Counted from the first letter of the stretch, positions 8,296 to 15,571 are shown. The stretch is 30,166 bases of DNA from CAWBCI01 sp963787195 (GCA_963787195.1 CAWBCI010000049.1:1-30166), one strand, 5' to 3'. The notes: generated by a model not told the origin, from the sequence alone. A program made the numbers and translations.

Positions 8296-8331
8296 TTAAT
8301 TTTCTATCTGATACTCTTCATGAGTGAGGCG

Positions 8332-8339
8332 CAAAGATA
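8332..8339 (-). promoter_or_regulatory. Promoter -7 box (TATCTTTG) for the WbqC-like gene
   Basis: Exact TAnnTTTG match on the minus strand 36 bp upstream of the ATG, placed just after the upstream thioredoxin terminator. The -33 region overlaps that terminator and lacks TTTG. Confidence 0.55.
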
Positions 8340-8349
8340 TGCATTTGAT

Positions 8350-8386
8350 AAAAAAATGGCGCGATGAAATTTTCATCGCGCCATCA
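8350..8386 (-). terminator. Rho-independent terminator of the thioredoxin genes
   Basis: Near-perfect 14-bp stem (ATGGCGCGATGAAA / TTTCATCGCGCCAT) followed on the minus strand by seven T. It lies 28 bp after the trxA stop. Confidence 0.93.
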
Positions 8387-8413
8387 ATATATAAACAAAA
8401 TTACAACGAAACT

Positions 8414-8788
8414 TTATTTTGCTGCTCCGGCAGTTTCTTCTTTCAGAAGGATATCTTCGATTGCTTTTTTAAAGGTGTCTTTTGGTAAGGCACCCATTGC
8501 CATTTGAGGCTGTCCTTCCTTAGGGCAGAAAAGTATTGAAGGGATACTGCGGATTCCGAAAACCGAAGCCAGTTCCTGCTGATCCTCAGTATCTACTTTA
8601 TAGATATTGATCTTGCCTTTGTATTCTTCGGCAAGTTCAACCAGGATAGGGGCCACCATTTTACAAGGTGAACACCAGTCGGCGTAAAAATCGATCAGGC
8701 AGGGCAGTTCGCCTTCAAATTTCCATTCTTTATTATTTTCATAATTGAATACCTTTTGGAGAAAGGTTTCTTTTGTTAAATGCTCCAT
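8414..8788 (-). CDS. trxA: Thioredoxin (cytoplasmic)
   Basis: 124 residues. The thioredoxin fold spans about 5-115 with active site DFYADWCSPCK (C39, C42) and the cis-proline loop GIRSIPS. No signal peptide. It reduces protein disulfides in the cytosol with thioredoxin reductase. The active-site spacer is SP, not the classical GP; this is not rare in Bacteroidota. It follows the lipoprotein thioredoxin by 39 bp and closely resembles it (DFYADWC.PCK, PIL..L..EYKG.I..YKVDT, ELASVFGI.S.P), so the two are tandem duplicates sent to different compartments, probably co-transcribed and ended by the terminator at 8350. Confidence 0.93.
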   Translation of the reverse strand: MEHLTKETFLQKVFNYENNKEWKFEGELPCLIDFYADWCSPCKMVAPILVELAEEYKGKINIYKVDTEDQQELASVFGIRSIPSILFCPKEGQPQMAMGALPKDTFKKAIEDILLKEETAGAAK

Positions 8789-8827
8789 AGTTCTTTATTA
8801 AAAGGTTAAGGATAATTAATTGATAAT

Positions 8828-9364
8828 TTATTTATTTTTTTGATTTAGGACCTGTCCGACAGGCTCTTGTTTCTTAAGTAAAAATTCATCGATAATTTGT
8901 TTATAGGATTCCTTGGGAAGAGCTCCCGCCTGTGCTGAAGGATTGCCGCTCATAGGTATAAAAACTACAGTCGGCAAACTGGTGATCCCAAAAACAGAAG
9001 CCAGTTCTTTCTCTTTATCGGTATCTACCTTATAGACTACAATCTGTCCTTTATATTCCTGTGAAAGATCTTCCAGAATTGGGGAGATCATTTTACAGGG
9101 CCTGCACCAATCAGCGTAAAAATCCACTATACAGGGTTTGTCCCCTTCATACACCCACTGGGTCGGATTTTTAACATAATCCATTACCTTTAATTTAAAG
9201 GTAGCTGCAGTGAGATGTTCCGGTTTAAGACTATTGTCCCCTTTTACATTCTCTGAAATGGCATTTCCTGAATTATCGGTTCCATCCTGTTTGACGGTAC
9301 TTCCACTGCAGCTCAGCAGGAAAAAGGAAGCTACCAGCATTGTAAGTATTCCGAATTTTTTCAT
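8828..9364 (-). CDS. Thioredoxin-domain lipoprotein
   Basis: 178 residues. A lipoprotein signal peptide ends in LLSCSG (lipid-modified C19), followed by a linker rich in Ser/Gly/Asn (20-50) and a thioredoxin fold (about 52-168) with active site ADWCRPCK (C87, C90) and cis-Pro loop GITSLPT. It is expected in the envelope, facing the periplasm, as a disulfide reductase or oxidase; the electron partner is not in the window. It is a paralogue of the cytoplasmic thioredoxin immediately downstream. A -7 box at 9400-9407 fits transcription of both genes. Confidence 0.9.
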   Translation of the reverse strand: MKKFGILTMLVASFFLLSCSGSTVKQDGTDNSGNAISENVKGDNSLKPEHLTAATFKLKVMDYVKNPTQWVYEGDKPCIVDFYADWCRPCKMISPILEDLSQEYKGQIVVYKVDTDKEKELASVFGITSLPTVVFIPMSGNPSAQAGALPKESYKQIIDEFLLKKQEPVGQVLNQKNK

Positions 9365-9399
9365 TTATCTTATTATTTTTGTGATGAATTATTCGGATG

Positions 9400-9407
9400 C
9401 AAATATA
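9400..9407 (-). promoter_or_regulatory. Promoter -7 box (TATATTTG) for the thioredoxin pair
   Basis: Exact TAnnTTTG match on the minus strand, 35 bp upstream of the lipoprotein start. Confidence 0.5.
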
Positions 9408-9461
9408 CAAATATTTATATAATGAATCGCTTTAATGTCACTTTTTTTATTATTTTTGTTG

Positions 9462-9632
9462 AATCAATGAGACTCAATTTTTTCAAGCGAAGCGAAGAAA
9501 AAAATTGTTAGTCGAATTGAACCCGAAAAGACGAAGTCTTATTCGGGATCTGAATGGACTAAATTCCCCGTCTTTTGAGACGAATAAGAGATATTTGCTT
9601 AAGATACCCCGCTGCTTGCGGCGGGGTAGTAA
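9462..9632. repeat. Hairpin-rich intergenic repeat, copy 3 (best preserved)
   Basis: 171 bp. Four hairpins: T-tract/A-tract with AAGCGAAGCGAAG in the loop; CCCGAA-AAGAC / GTCTT-A-TTCGGG; CGTCT TTTG AGACG; and TACCCCGC / GCGGGGTA. It occupies the divergent gap between the thioredoxin lipoprotein and the zinc-ribbon protein, ending about 41 bp before the latter's ATG. It matches the copy at 5253 almost base for base and the ends of the 3415 copy. Confidence 0.9.
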
Positions 9633-9673
9633 TTAACATTGGAATAATTTCAGCATCCGAATTAATAAAATAA

Positions 9674-10129
9674 ATGAGCCAGTTTTTTAAAGAGATGGAC
9701 CCTGCCTTATGGCCAGAACTGCTGAATGATGAAACGCGGTGCCTGGCGCTGATAGCATCTGAGAAATGGAAGGAGGGATTTGTCTGCCATAATTGCGGGA
9801 ATACGAATTACTGCAAAGGACGGAAGCCTTATTCAAGGCGTTGTACCCGTTGCAAGCATGAGGAATCGGCAACGGCACATACTATCTTTCACGGCTGCCG
9901 TCTGCCATTGACCCAGGCTTTTGAAATGGCTTACATGGTATGTTTTAATCCGGATATTTCTACCTATGAATTATCCCGTCAATTCGAAACCCGTCAGATG
10001 ACCTGCTGGAAGTTCAAAAAGAAGATCATGAATTGCATTGAGAGCAAGGGAGCGTTTTCAATTCTTGAAGAAAATTTTCTCTTTGAAGCGCCGGTTCAGA
10101 GCAATCCCTCATCAGCAAAGGAAAAATAA
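9674..10129 (+). CDS. Orphan IS1595-type transposase zinc-ribbon/N-terminal domain protein
   Basis: 151 residues. The pattern CLALIASEKWKEGFVCHNCG - RRCTRCKHEESATAHTIFHGCRLPL is the N-terminal zinc ribbon of IS1595-family transposases (C38, C41, C57, C60), followed by the usual helical segment (FNPDISTYELSRQFETRQMTCWKFKKKI). The DDE catalytic domain that should follow is absent; the frame ends after a short tail. It may be a domesticated DNA-binding protein or a relic; the intact frame argues for recent function. Its last 34 bp overlap the end of radC on the other strand. No inverted repeats were found around it. Confidence 0.75.
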   Translation: MSQFFKEMDPALWPELLNDETRCLALIASEKWKEGFVCHNCGNTNYCKGRKPYSRRCTRCKHEESATAHTIFHGCRLPLTQAFEMAYMVCFNPDISTYELSRQFETRQMTCWKFKKKIMNCIESKGAFSILEENFLFEAPVQSNPSSAKEK

Positions 10130-10794
10130 CTGTCAGAGCTGATTATCAGGTGATCCAGTACGGGCAGATCGAGCAATATTCCCGCGTCTTTCATTTTCCT
10201 CGTGAGTTTGATATCCGCTTCGCTGGGCTGGATATTTCCCGAGGGATGATTATGACAGAGTATGAGACTGGATGCATTATATTCCAAAGCCATTTTAAAT
10301 ATCTTCTTGGGATCGGCCACAGTTCCCGAAACACCGCCTTCACTGATGTTAATATTACGCACCATGCGGTTAGCCCTGTTCAAGAGCAGTATCCGGAATG
10401 CTTCGTAGGGTGAATCTGCCAAATCGGCGTGCATAATCTCATATACATCTTTACTGCCCGCAATCTTTTCCCTTATCAGGGCATCCTGGCTGCGTTTGCG
10501 GTTACCCAACTCGAGGGCGGCAATAATTGCGATAGCTTTGGCCTGCCCTATACCGCTGAATTTTACCAGTTCATTCACCGATAATTTCGAGAGCTCGGTC
10601 AGGTTTTGGCGGTTCTCCTCAAGTACACGTTTCGCTAAATCCACTGCGGTCTCATTTCGGTTTCCTGAAACCAGCAATAAGGCTAACAGTTCGGCATTGC
10701 TTAAAGCAGCGCGTCCTTTTTGCAAGAGTTTTTCCCTTGGCCTGTCATCTTCCGACCATTGTTTGATACTGATCTTTGAGTGGTATTCTTTCAT
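10096..10794 (-). CDS. radC: RadC-family JAB/MPN domain protein
   Basis: 232 residues, normal for the family. Helix-hairpin-helix-like region at about 70-95 (LSVNELVKFSGIGQAKAIAI) and a C-terminal MPN/JAMM domain with metal-site motif HNHPSG (H181, H183) and D194. RadC was once linked to DNA repair; it is induced during competence in some bacteria, but its biochemical role is unclear. Upstream, in gene orientation, lies CTTCCGACAGGTAT (10831-10844) with GGATAAAC 15 nt further on, shared with the ECF sigma gene near 25325. The 3' end overlaps the convergent zinc-ribbon gene by 34 bp. Confidence 0.94.
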   Translation of the reverse strand: MKEYHSKISIKQWSEDDRPREKLLQKGRAALSNAELLALLLVSGNRNETAVDLAKRVLEENRQNLTELSKLSVNELVKFSGIGQAKAIAIIAALELGNRKRSQDALIREKIAGSKDVYEIMHADLADSPYEAFRILLLNRANRMVRNINISEGGVSGTVADPKKIFKMALEYNASSLILCHNHPSGNIQPSEADIKLTRKMKDAGILLDLPVLDHLIISSDSYFSFADEGLL

Positions 10795-10807
10795 AACTTT
10801 TTTACCA

Positions 10808-10844
10808 GTTTATCCGGAAAAAAAGAATTAATACCTGTCGGAAG
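10808..10844 (-). promoter_or_regulatory. Bipartite ECF-type promoter candidate upstream of radC
   Basis: Minus strand: CTTCCGACAGGTAT, 15-nt spacer, GGATAAAC, then ATG 13 nt later. Both blocks and the spacer length are identical to 25298-25334 upstream of an ECF sigma gene; a third, slightly looser copy precedes the ComEC-like gene at 30013. Confidence 0.65.
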
Positions 10845-10857
10845 TGCATCTATTTTC

Positions 10858-10891
10858 AAAAAAAAACCTCCTTCACAGCGTGAAGGAGGTT
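10858..10891 (-). terminator. Rho-independent terminator of rpsT
   Basis: 10-bp perfect stem (CCTCCTTCAC / GTGAAGGAGG) followed on the minus strand by a run of nine T, 23 bp after the rpsT stop. Confidence 0.93.
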
Positions 10892-10913
10892 AATATGTAA
10901 AAGTATATCTTAT

Positions 10914-11168
10914 TTATGCGAGGGCATTTACTGTTTTGGTCAATTTGGATTTGAGGTTAGCAGCCTTATTTTTATGAATAATTTCTTTCTTTGCCAGTTT
11001 ATCTATCATTGATACCAGCTTGGGAAGTTTTTCAACTGCCTCTGTCTTGCTCGTAATATCCTTGAATTTCTTCACGGCATTCCGCATCGTTTTCTTGTAA
11101 TAACGGTTGATCAGTCTTTTCTTGTCATTGGAGCGGATCCTTTTCAATGCAGATTTATGATTTGCCAT
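10914..11168 (-). CDS. rpsT: 30S ribosomal protein S20
   Basis: 84 residues, lysine-rich. MANHKSALKRIRSNDKKRLINRY and the C-terminal KGEIHKNKAANLKSKL-like segment (here KKEIIHKNKAANLKSKLTK) are diagnostic of S20, a primary 16S rRNA-binding protein of the small subunit. It is a single-gene unit bounded by a consensus Bacteroidota promoter at 11212-11242 and a strong terminator at 10858-10891. Confidence 0.97.
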   Translation of the reverse strand: MANHKSALKRIRSNDKKRLINRYYKKTMRNAVKKFKDITSKTEAVEKLPKLVSMIDKLAKKEIIHKNKAANLKSKLTKTVNALA

Positions 11169-11211
11169 AGTATTTTATTTTAAGTGTGAATTCTTCAATG
11201 ATTCGAGGGCG

Positions 11212-11242
11212 CAAAGGTAAATATTTTTCATAAACTAACAAA
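11212..11242 (-). promoter_or_regulatory. Consensus Bacteroidota promoter of rpsT (TTTG-N19-TACCTTTG)
   Basis: Minus strand: TTTG at 11239-11242, exactly 19 bp spacer, TACCTTTG at 11212-11219, about 44 bp upstream of the ATG. It is one of the two best promoter matches in the window. Confidence 0.8.
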
Positions 11243-11282
11243 GGCTCTTTAAAAAATATTCTGCTTAAGTCTATTGAATTAC

Positions 11283-12398
11283 TTATTTAGTTAAAAATTC
11301 AATAATTCCGGACGCCGCTTTTGAAGAGGCTCCCGGGCCCCCTAGTTTCTGTTTCAATTCCAGATACTGGCCGGCAAGAATTTTCCTATGTTCAGGATTA
11401 AGTATTTTTTGAAGTTCTTTTTTTAAAAGATCTTTCCTGAGATCCTTCTGTATTAATTCCTTTACGATCTCCCTGTCCATGATCAGGTTTACGAGTGATA
11501 TAAATTTTATATCCACCAGCCGGAGGGCAATAGAGTAAGATATGGCACCTCCCTTATAACAAACTACTTCAGGTACTCCATAGAGAGCCGTTTCAAGGGT
11601 TGCCGTTCCGGAAGTCACCAGGGCAGCATACGAATTTCTGAGAAGTTCATGAGTGTGACCGGATATCACCTTTATATTGCTATTTACCATGAACTGCCTG
11701 TAAAAGTCCTCTTCCATCGAGGGCGCTCCGGCGATCACAAATTCATAATCATTATATTCACTGCTTACTGAAAGCATCACAGGTAGTATCCGTGAAATCT
11801 CCTGTTTGCGGCTACCTGGCAGGAGGGCAATTATTGCTTTGCCACTCAGTCCATACTTACTGATGAACTGCTTGTCAGGTTCTGCGGGTATATGCTCAGC
11901 TATTACATCCAGCAATGGATGCCCGACAAAATCAACTTCATAATTATACTTTAGATAAAATTCCTTTTCAAAAGGCAGGATTACGAACATCCGGTCGACA
12001 AATTGACGGATCTTGTAAACTCTTGATTTTTTCCAGGCCCAGACCTGTGGAGAGATATAATAAAATACTTTCAATTTTTGTCGATGGCCGAATTCCGCCA
12101 TACGAAGATTGAATCCGGGATAATCGATCAGGATAAGGGCATCGGGATTATATTCAAGTATATCTTTCCTGCAAAATTTCAGATTGTTCAGAATAGTTCT
12201 GAGATTGGCCAATACCTCGACGAAGCCCATAAAAGCCAGGTCCTTGTAGTGCTTTACCAGGGAGCCACCCTGTTCCTGCATCAGGTCTCCGCCCCAGTAA
12301 CGAAATTCGGCATGAGGATCCTGCCTTTTCAACTCTTTCATGAGATTGGAGGCATGCAGGTCACCCGAAGCTTCTCCGGCTATGAGGTAATACTTCAT
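11283..12398 (-). CDS. lpxB: Lipid-A-disaccharide synthase
   Basis: 371 residues, normal length. The N-terminal YYLIAGEASGDLHASNLMKEL and FMGFVEVLANL, then PQVWAWKKSRVYKI, FVGHPLLD, IALLPGSRKQEI and the C-terminal TSGTATLETALYGVPEVVCYK are LpxB hallmarks. It joins UDP-2,3-diacylglucosamine and lipid X to make the lipid A disaccharide at the inner face of the cytoplasmic membrane. Only 1 bp separates its ATG from the stop of the upstream 3-TM gene, so it ends a coupled SurE - 3-TM - LpxB run. Confidence 0.96.
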   Translation of the reverse strand: MKYYLIAGEASGDLHASNLMKELKRQDPHAEFRYWGGDLMQEQGGSLVKHYKDLAFMGFVEVLANLRTILNNLKFCRKDILEYNPDALILIDYPGFNLRMAEFGHRQKLKVFYYISPQVWAWKKSRVYKIRQFVDRMFVILPFEKEFYLKYNYEVDFVGHPLLDVIAEHIPAEPDKQFISKYGLSGKAIIALLPGSRKQEISRILPVMLSVSSEYNDYEFVIAGAPSMEEDFYRQFMVNSNIKVISGHTHELLRNSYAALVTSGTATLETALYGVPEVVCYKGGAISYSIALRLVDIKFISLVNLIMDREIVKELIQKDLRKDLLKKELQKILNPEHRKILAGQYLELKQKLGGPGASSKAASGIIEFLTK

Positions 12399-12399
12399 G

Positions 12400-12681
12400 C
12401 TAAAAAAATCTGAAATATAGGAAATAGAATATGACCAGAATAAATGTAATCAGGACCAGGCCACGGCCCGTCAAATCCATTTTGAGACTCACAAAATAGT
12501 ATCGGATTGGTATAAGATTGATGAAGATACTGATGAGAAGAATATTTTTAATGCTTAGTACATCGGCCATATATGAACCGCCTGTCAGCATTGACGAAAC
12601 AAGATATAAAATTCCAAAAAAGATAAGTGGCGCTATGATGCCAATTAAAAGGCCAAGTCCAAAATGATCTTTTTTAAACAT
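12400..12681 (-). CDS. Small 3-TM membrane protein of unknown function between surE and lpxB
   Basis: 93 residues with three hydrophobic segments (about 9-32, 42-61 and 73-92) separated by short polar turns (KKDH, SLKMDLTGR); the last ends at the C-terminus. I do not recognise a characterised family. Its start overlaps the SurE stop by 8 bp and its stop is 1 bp from the LpxB ATG, so it is translationally coupled to both. An envelope or lipid role is an inference from position only. Confidence 0.75.
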   Translation of the reverse strand: MFKKDHFGLGLLIGIIAPLIFFGILYLVSSMLTGGSYMADVLSIKNILLISIFINLIPIRYYFVSLKMDLTGRGLVLITFILVIFYFLYFRFF

Positions 12682-13459
12682 CTTTTTCCCATTTTTTGAA
12701 TTTATTCATGGCTTTGTAAGCTGTAAAATCAAATTGCACCGGTACCACCGACACATAATTATTCTCCAGAGCCCATTCATCAGTGTCTTCAGCCTTTTCC
12801 TGATTTTCAAAAAAGCCTGTCATCCAATAATAATCCAGATTATGCGGATCTTTTCTGGCATCAAATTCCTCTACCCATCTGGAACTGCCTTGCCTGCAGA
12901 TTTTCAGGCCCTTGATATCAGAACCATTCACAGCCGGAATATTAACATTCAGGCAGATGCCATCGGGAAGCCCATCCCTGAGTACATTTTGAGCTATCAT
13001 ACGGATATATTTCTCGGAATGGCTGAAATCAGCCATGGTGCTGTAATCCAGCAGGGAAAAACCTATGGAGGGTACGCCCCCAATTGAACTCTCCAACACG
13101 GAAGCCATCGTCCCGGAATATATGATGTTGATAGATGCATTGGATCCGTGGTTCACCCCGGCAACCATCAGGTCCGGTTTCCTTTTCAATACAACCTGCT
13201 CTCCAATTTTCACACAGTCGACCGGTGTACCATTACAGGAATATTCTTCATAACCCTTATAGCTCTCAATCTTTTGCATCCTCAGGGGATGCCTGACCGT
13301 TATAGCATGCCCTGTTCCGGACATGGGTTGATCAGGCGCTACCACCACTACTCTTCCCAATTCTCTCATCACTTTGATTAATGTCCTGAGACCGGGGGCA
13401 AAAACCCCGTCATCATTCGTTATCAGGATAACCTTATCTTTTCTTTCTGCTTCTTCCAT
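12674..13459 (-). CDS. surE: 5'/3'-nucleotidase SurE
   Basis: 261 residues. The N-terminal ILITNDDGVFAPG carries the metal-binding N15-D16-D17 region, followed by VVVAPDQPMSGTGHAIT, CNGTPVDCVKIG, VAGVNHGSNASINIIYSGTMASVLES and NVNIPA, all SurE signatures. It dephosphorylates nucleoside 5'/3'-monophosphates and is cytoplasmic. 52 bp separate it from Maf, with a -7 box (TATTTTTG) in the gap, so it may have its own promoter within the cluster. It overlaps the next gene by 8 bp. Confidence 0.95.
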   Translation of the reverse strand: MEEAERKDKVILITNDDGVFAPGLRTLIKVMRELGRVVVVAPDQPMSGTGHAITVRHPLRMQKIESYKGYEEYSCNGTPVDCVKIGEQVVLKRKPDLMVAGVNHGSNASINIIYSGTMASVLESSIGGVPSIGFSLLDYSTMADFSHSEKYIRMIAQNVLRDGLPDGICLNVNIPAVNGSDIKGLKICRQGSSRWVEEFDARKDPHNLDYYWMTGFFENQEKAEDTDEWALENNYVSVVPVQFDFTAYKAMNKFKKWEKDV

Positions 13460-13488
13460 CCTTCAGTCAAGTTTGATATTTAGTGCTG

Positions 13489-13496
13489 CAAAAATA
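13489..13496 (-). promoter_or_regulatory. Possible internal promoter -7 box (TATTTTTG) for surE - 3-TM - lpxB
   Basis: TAnnTTTG match on the minus strand in the only sizeable gap of the cluster, 29 bp upstream of surE. The -33 part would fall inside the end of maf and is weak. Confidence 0.4.
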
Positions 13497-13511
13497 CGAT
13501 TTTTCGGCCAT

Positions 13512-14090
13512 TCAGAACTTTTTAAGCTCCTCATACAATTCCTGCACCGGCAAACCAACTACATTAAAATAAGAGCCTTCTATACGACTGATCCCGATGT
13601 AACCTATCCATTCCTGTATGCCATAGGCCCCTGCTTTGTCATAGGGATGGTAATTATCGATGTAAAATTCTATCTCTTCATCCGAGAGATTCTTAAAGAA
13701 TACTTTGGTGACAGAATGGAACAGCATGGTTTGTTTCACAGAACTCAGGCAAACTCCGGTAATTACTTCATGTTGCCTGCCGGAAAGTTTTTGGAGCATC
13801 TGAATGGCTTCAGAACGATTGGAAGGCTTGCCAAGGTTCTCATTTTCGAGCCAGACAATTGTATCGGCGGTAATCAGAATGGTGTCACTATTTGTTAGCA
13901 GGGATTTCAGGGCTTTGGCTTTTTTTTCCGCCAGGAACAATGCAATTTCTTTTCCTTTTAGTTCAGGGGGATAGGATTCATCAATATTTCCCGGAATAAT
14001 CCTGAAATTCAGACCAAGGCCTTTTAAAAGTTCCTGTCTTCTGGGAGATTGGGATGCCAGTATGATATCGAAATTTTTCAGTGTATTCAT
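13512..14090 (-). CDS. maf: Maf family nucleoside triphosphate pyrophosphatase
   Basis: 192 residues, normal for Maf. The N-terminal substrate motif ILASQSPRRQELL, then GNIDESYPPELKG, FLAEKKAKAL, ITADTIVWLENENLGKP, LSGRQHEVITGVCL and the C-terminal GAYGIQEWIGYIGISRIEGSYFNVVGLP mark a dTTP/UTP-type (YhdE-like) Maf, which removes pyrophosphate from non-canonical or pyrimidine nucleotides. It lies 10 bp after the UbiA-family gene in the same cluster. Confidence 0.94.
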   Translation of the reverse strand: MNTLKNFDIILASQSPRRQELLKGLGLNFRIIPGNIDESYPPELKGKEIALFLAEKKAKALKSLLTNSDTILITADTIVWLENENLGKPSNRSEAIQMLQKLSGRQHEVITGVCLSSVKQTMLFHSVTKVFFKNLSDEEIEFYIDNYHPYDKAGAYGIQEWIGYIGISRIEGSYFNVVGLPVQELYEELKKF

Positions 14091-14100
14091 TTTGATTATT

Positions 14101-15066
14101 TCAGGAAGAAATCGAAGTAAAAACCATGGATAAAATTCCGGCCATCATTGTAAGTTTGACCAGGCTGCTGATCATTGCAAAATCGTAGGGCAGTTTCGTT
14201 TTGCTAAGGCTGTATGCAGAATATCCCAAAAGAGCTTGCACGCTGAGAAGGTAGACTGATATCCAGATATAATTCGATGAGTAAGCAATATACTGCATTA
14301 TTCCCAGGCTTATCATCGTCAAAATGAGCAGAATTATCAGGATAGACCGAACTTTTTTTATTCCGATTAAAACCGGGATAGTTCTGCAGCCTTGCTGGCG
14401 GTCGCCTTCCATGTCCTGGGTGTCTTTTACCATTTCCCGGATGAAAGTGGTGATAAATGCGAAAAAGGAATATGCAAATATCAACAATTGCAGTCTTGGA
14501 AAATATGGAATCATTTCCGCGAATGTATAGGGTTCGGACCGGAGATAAAAAAAATCGAGCAGGAAGTATGTAAGAATCACTAAAGCGGATAAAATAGATA
14601 TGGTAAAGTTCCCCCAAAAGGGGAGGTACTTGTATTTAAGGCTGTAATAATACAAAGCTGTAGCAATAATCAGGAAGAGGATACCCAGTTGCAAATGCCC
14701 GGCATGCCAGCTAATATAGGTTCCTGCTAATATACCTGTTATATTAAGAAGGTAATAAATATTCCATGCCCGGGCTTCGCTGATGCTGTTCCCAATAAGA
14801 CTTTGCCCCGGTTTGTTAAGTTCATCAATGGAAATGTCGAGAATATCATTTACAATATAACCTCCGGCCGCGATTGCCAATGTGGCATATATCAAAATCA
14901 AAAAGTCAGTTCCGGGCATCGCCTGCTTTAAGCCGCTTTCCATGTAGACCGGCAGGAAAATGGCATATCTGCACAGGATAAGGGTAAGGGCCATCATCAT
15001 CAAATTGGGACCCCGGAAAAGTTTCCAGTATGCCTTTATGTGCAGGAAATTACCATTCATAGCCAT
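14101..15066 (-). CDS. UbiA-family prenyltransferase
   Basis: 321 residues, about nine TM helices. The two aspartate-rich motifs are present: NDILDISIDELNKPGQ in the first half and DTQDMEGDRQQGCRTIPVLIG in the second, which bind the prenyl diphosphate through magnesium. Bacteroidota homologues in this neighbourhood are often labelled geranylgeranylglycerol-phosphate geranylgeranyltransferase-like, but the acceptor cannot be read from sequence. It sits between a KdsC-like HAD and Maf; its start overlaps the HAD gene by up to 17 bp (alternative ATG two codons downstream at 15060). Confidence 0.87.
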   Translation of the reverse strand: MAMNGNFLHIKAYWKLFRGPNLMMMALTLILCRYAIFLPVYMESGLKQAMPGTDFLILIYATLAIAAGGYIVNDILDISIDELNKPGQSLIGNSISEARAWNIYYLLNITGILAGTYISWHAGHLQLGILFLIIATALYYYSLKYKYLPFWGNFTISILSALVILTYFLLDFFYLRSEPYTFAEMIPYFPRLQLLIFAYSFFAFITTFIREMVKDTQDMEGDRQQGCRTIPVLIGIKKVRSILIILLILTMISLGIMQYIAYSSNYIWISVYLLSVQALLGYSAYSLSKTKLPYDFAMISSLVKLTMMAGILSMVFTSISS

Positions 15067-15571
15067 CGTGGCTCATCCAGTGTCCCTGGATTTTCATAAC
15101 CTGTTCAATTACATCCCTGGCACATCCCTCTCCGCCGGGAAGGTGGGAAATATACTGGGAGATTAGTTTGATCTCTTCGGATGCATTTGCCGGGCAGGCG
15201 GCAAGGCCTGCTTCCTTCATGGCATGAAAATCAGGAATGTCATCCCCCATGTATAAAACGTTTTCAGCCTTCAGGCCTTTGTTTTCCATATATCGGCGCA
15301 TGGCGTCCAACTTGTTTTCTTCCCCCAGGAAAAGATCGTAGATTTTTAATGCATTCATACGGTTTACCACCGACCTGGATTTACCCCCGCTTATGATCGC
15401 AATATTATATCCCTTTTTAACGGCCAGCTGAAGTGCATATCCATCCTTAACATTTGAAGTACGAAGCGGTTCCCCTTCCTCCTGCAGTACGACTTTTCCA
15501 TCAGTCAGCACCCCGTCATAATCAAAAATAAAGGTGTTGATATTTTTTAAAAGTTCTTTATAATTCTTCAT
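15050..15571 (-). CDS. KdsC-like HAD phosphatase (YrbI type)
   Basis: 173 residues. The HAD motif I FIFDYDGVLTDGKV (D17, D19), motif II IISGGKS, and motif III/IV region NVLYMGDDIPDFHAMKEAGLAACPANA match the capless KdsC family, which hydrolyses 3-deoxy-D-manno-octulosonate 8-phosphate for LPS core synthesis. Related family members act on other sugar phosphates, so the specific substrate is inferred. The lpxB gene in the same cluster makes an LPS role reasonable. Overlaps: 14 bp with the upstream DUF2520 gene and about 17 bp with the downstream UbiA gene. Confidence 0.88.
   Translation of the reverse strand: MKNYKELLKNINTFIFDYDGVLTDGKVVLQEEGEPLRTSNVKDGYALQLAVKKGYNIAIISGGKSRSVVNRMNALKIYDLFLGEENKLDAMRRYMENKGLKAENVLYMGDDIPDFHAMKEAGLAACPANASEEIKLISQYISHLPGGEGCARDVIEQVMKIQGHWMSHDGYEW

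Noticed and set aside
8850..8864. CCTGTCCGACAGG palindrome resembling half of the ECF-type motif
   Set aside because: It lies inside the coding end of the thioredoxin lipoprotein, lacks TTC and TAT flanks and the second box; treated as coincidence.
10746..10758. CTTCCGACCATTG inside radC, similar to the CTTCCGAC part of the motif
   Set aside because: Coding position, wrong second half and no second box at the right distance.
13374..13898. 174-codon plus-strand frame antisense to surE/maf
   Set aside because: Entirely opposite two well-supported genes, with no family resemblance.
14204..14617. 137-codon minus-strand frame inside the UbiA gene
   Set aside because: It overlaps the clear prenyltransferase frame and has no recognisable domain; shadow frame.
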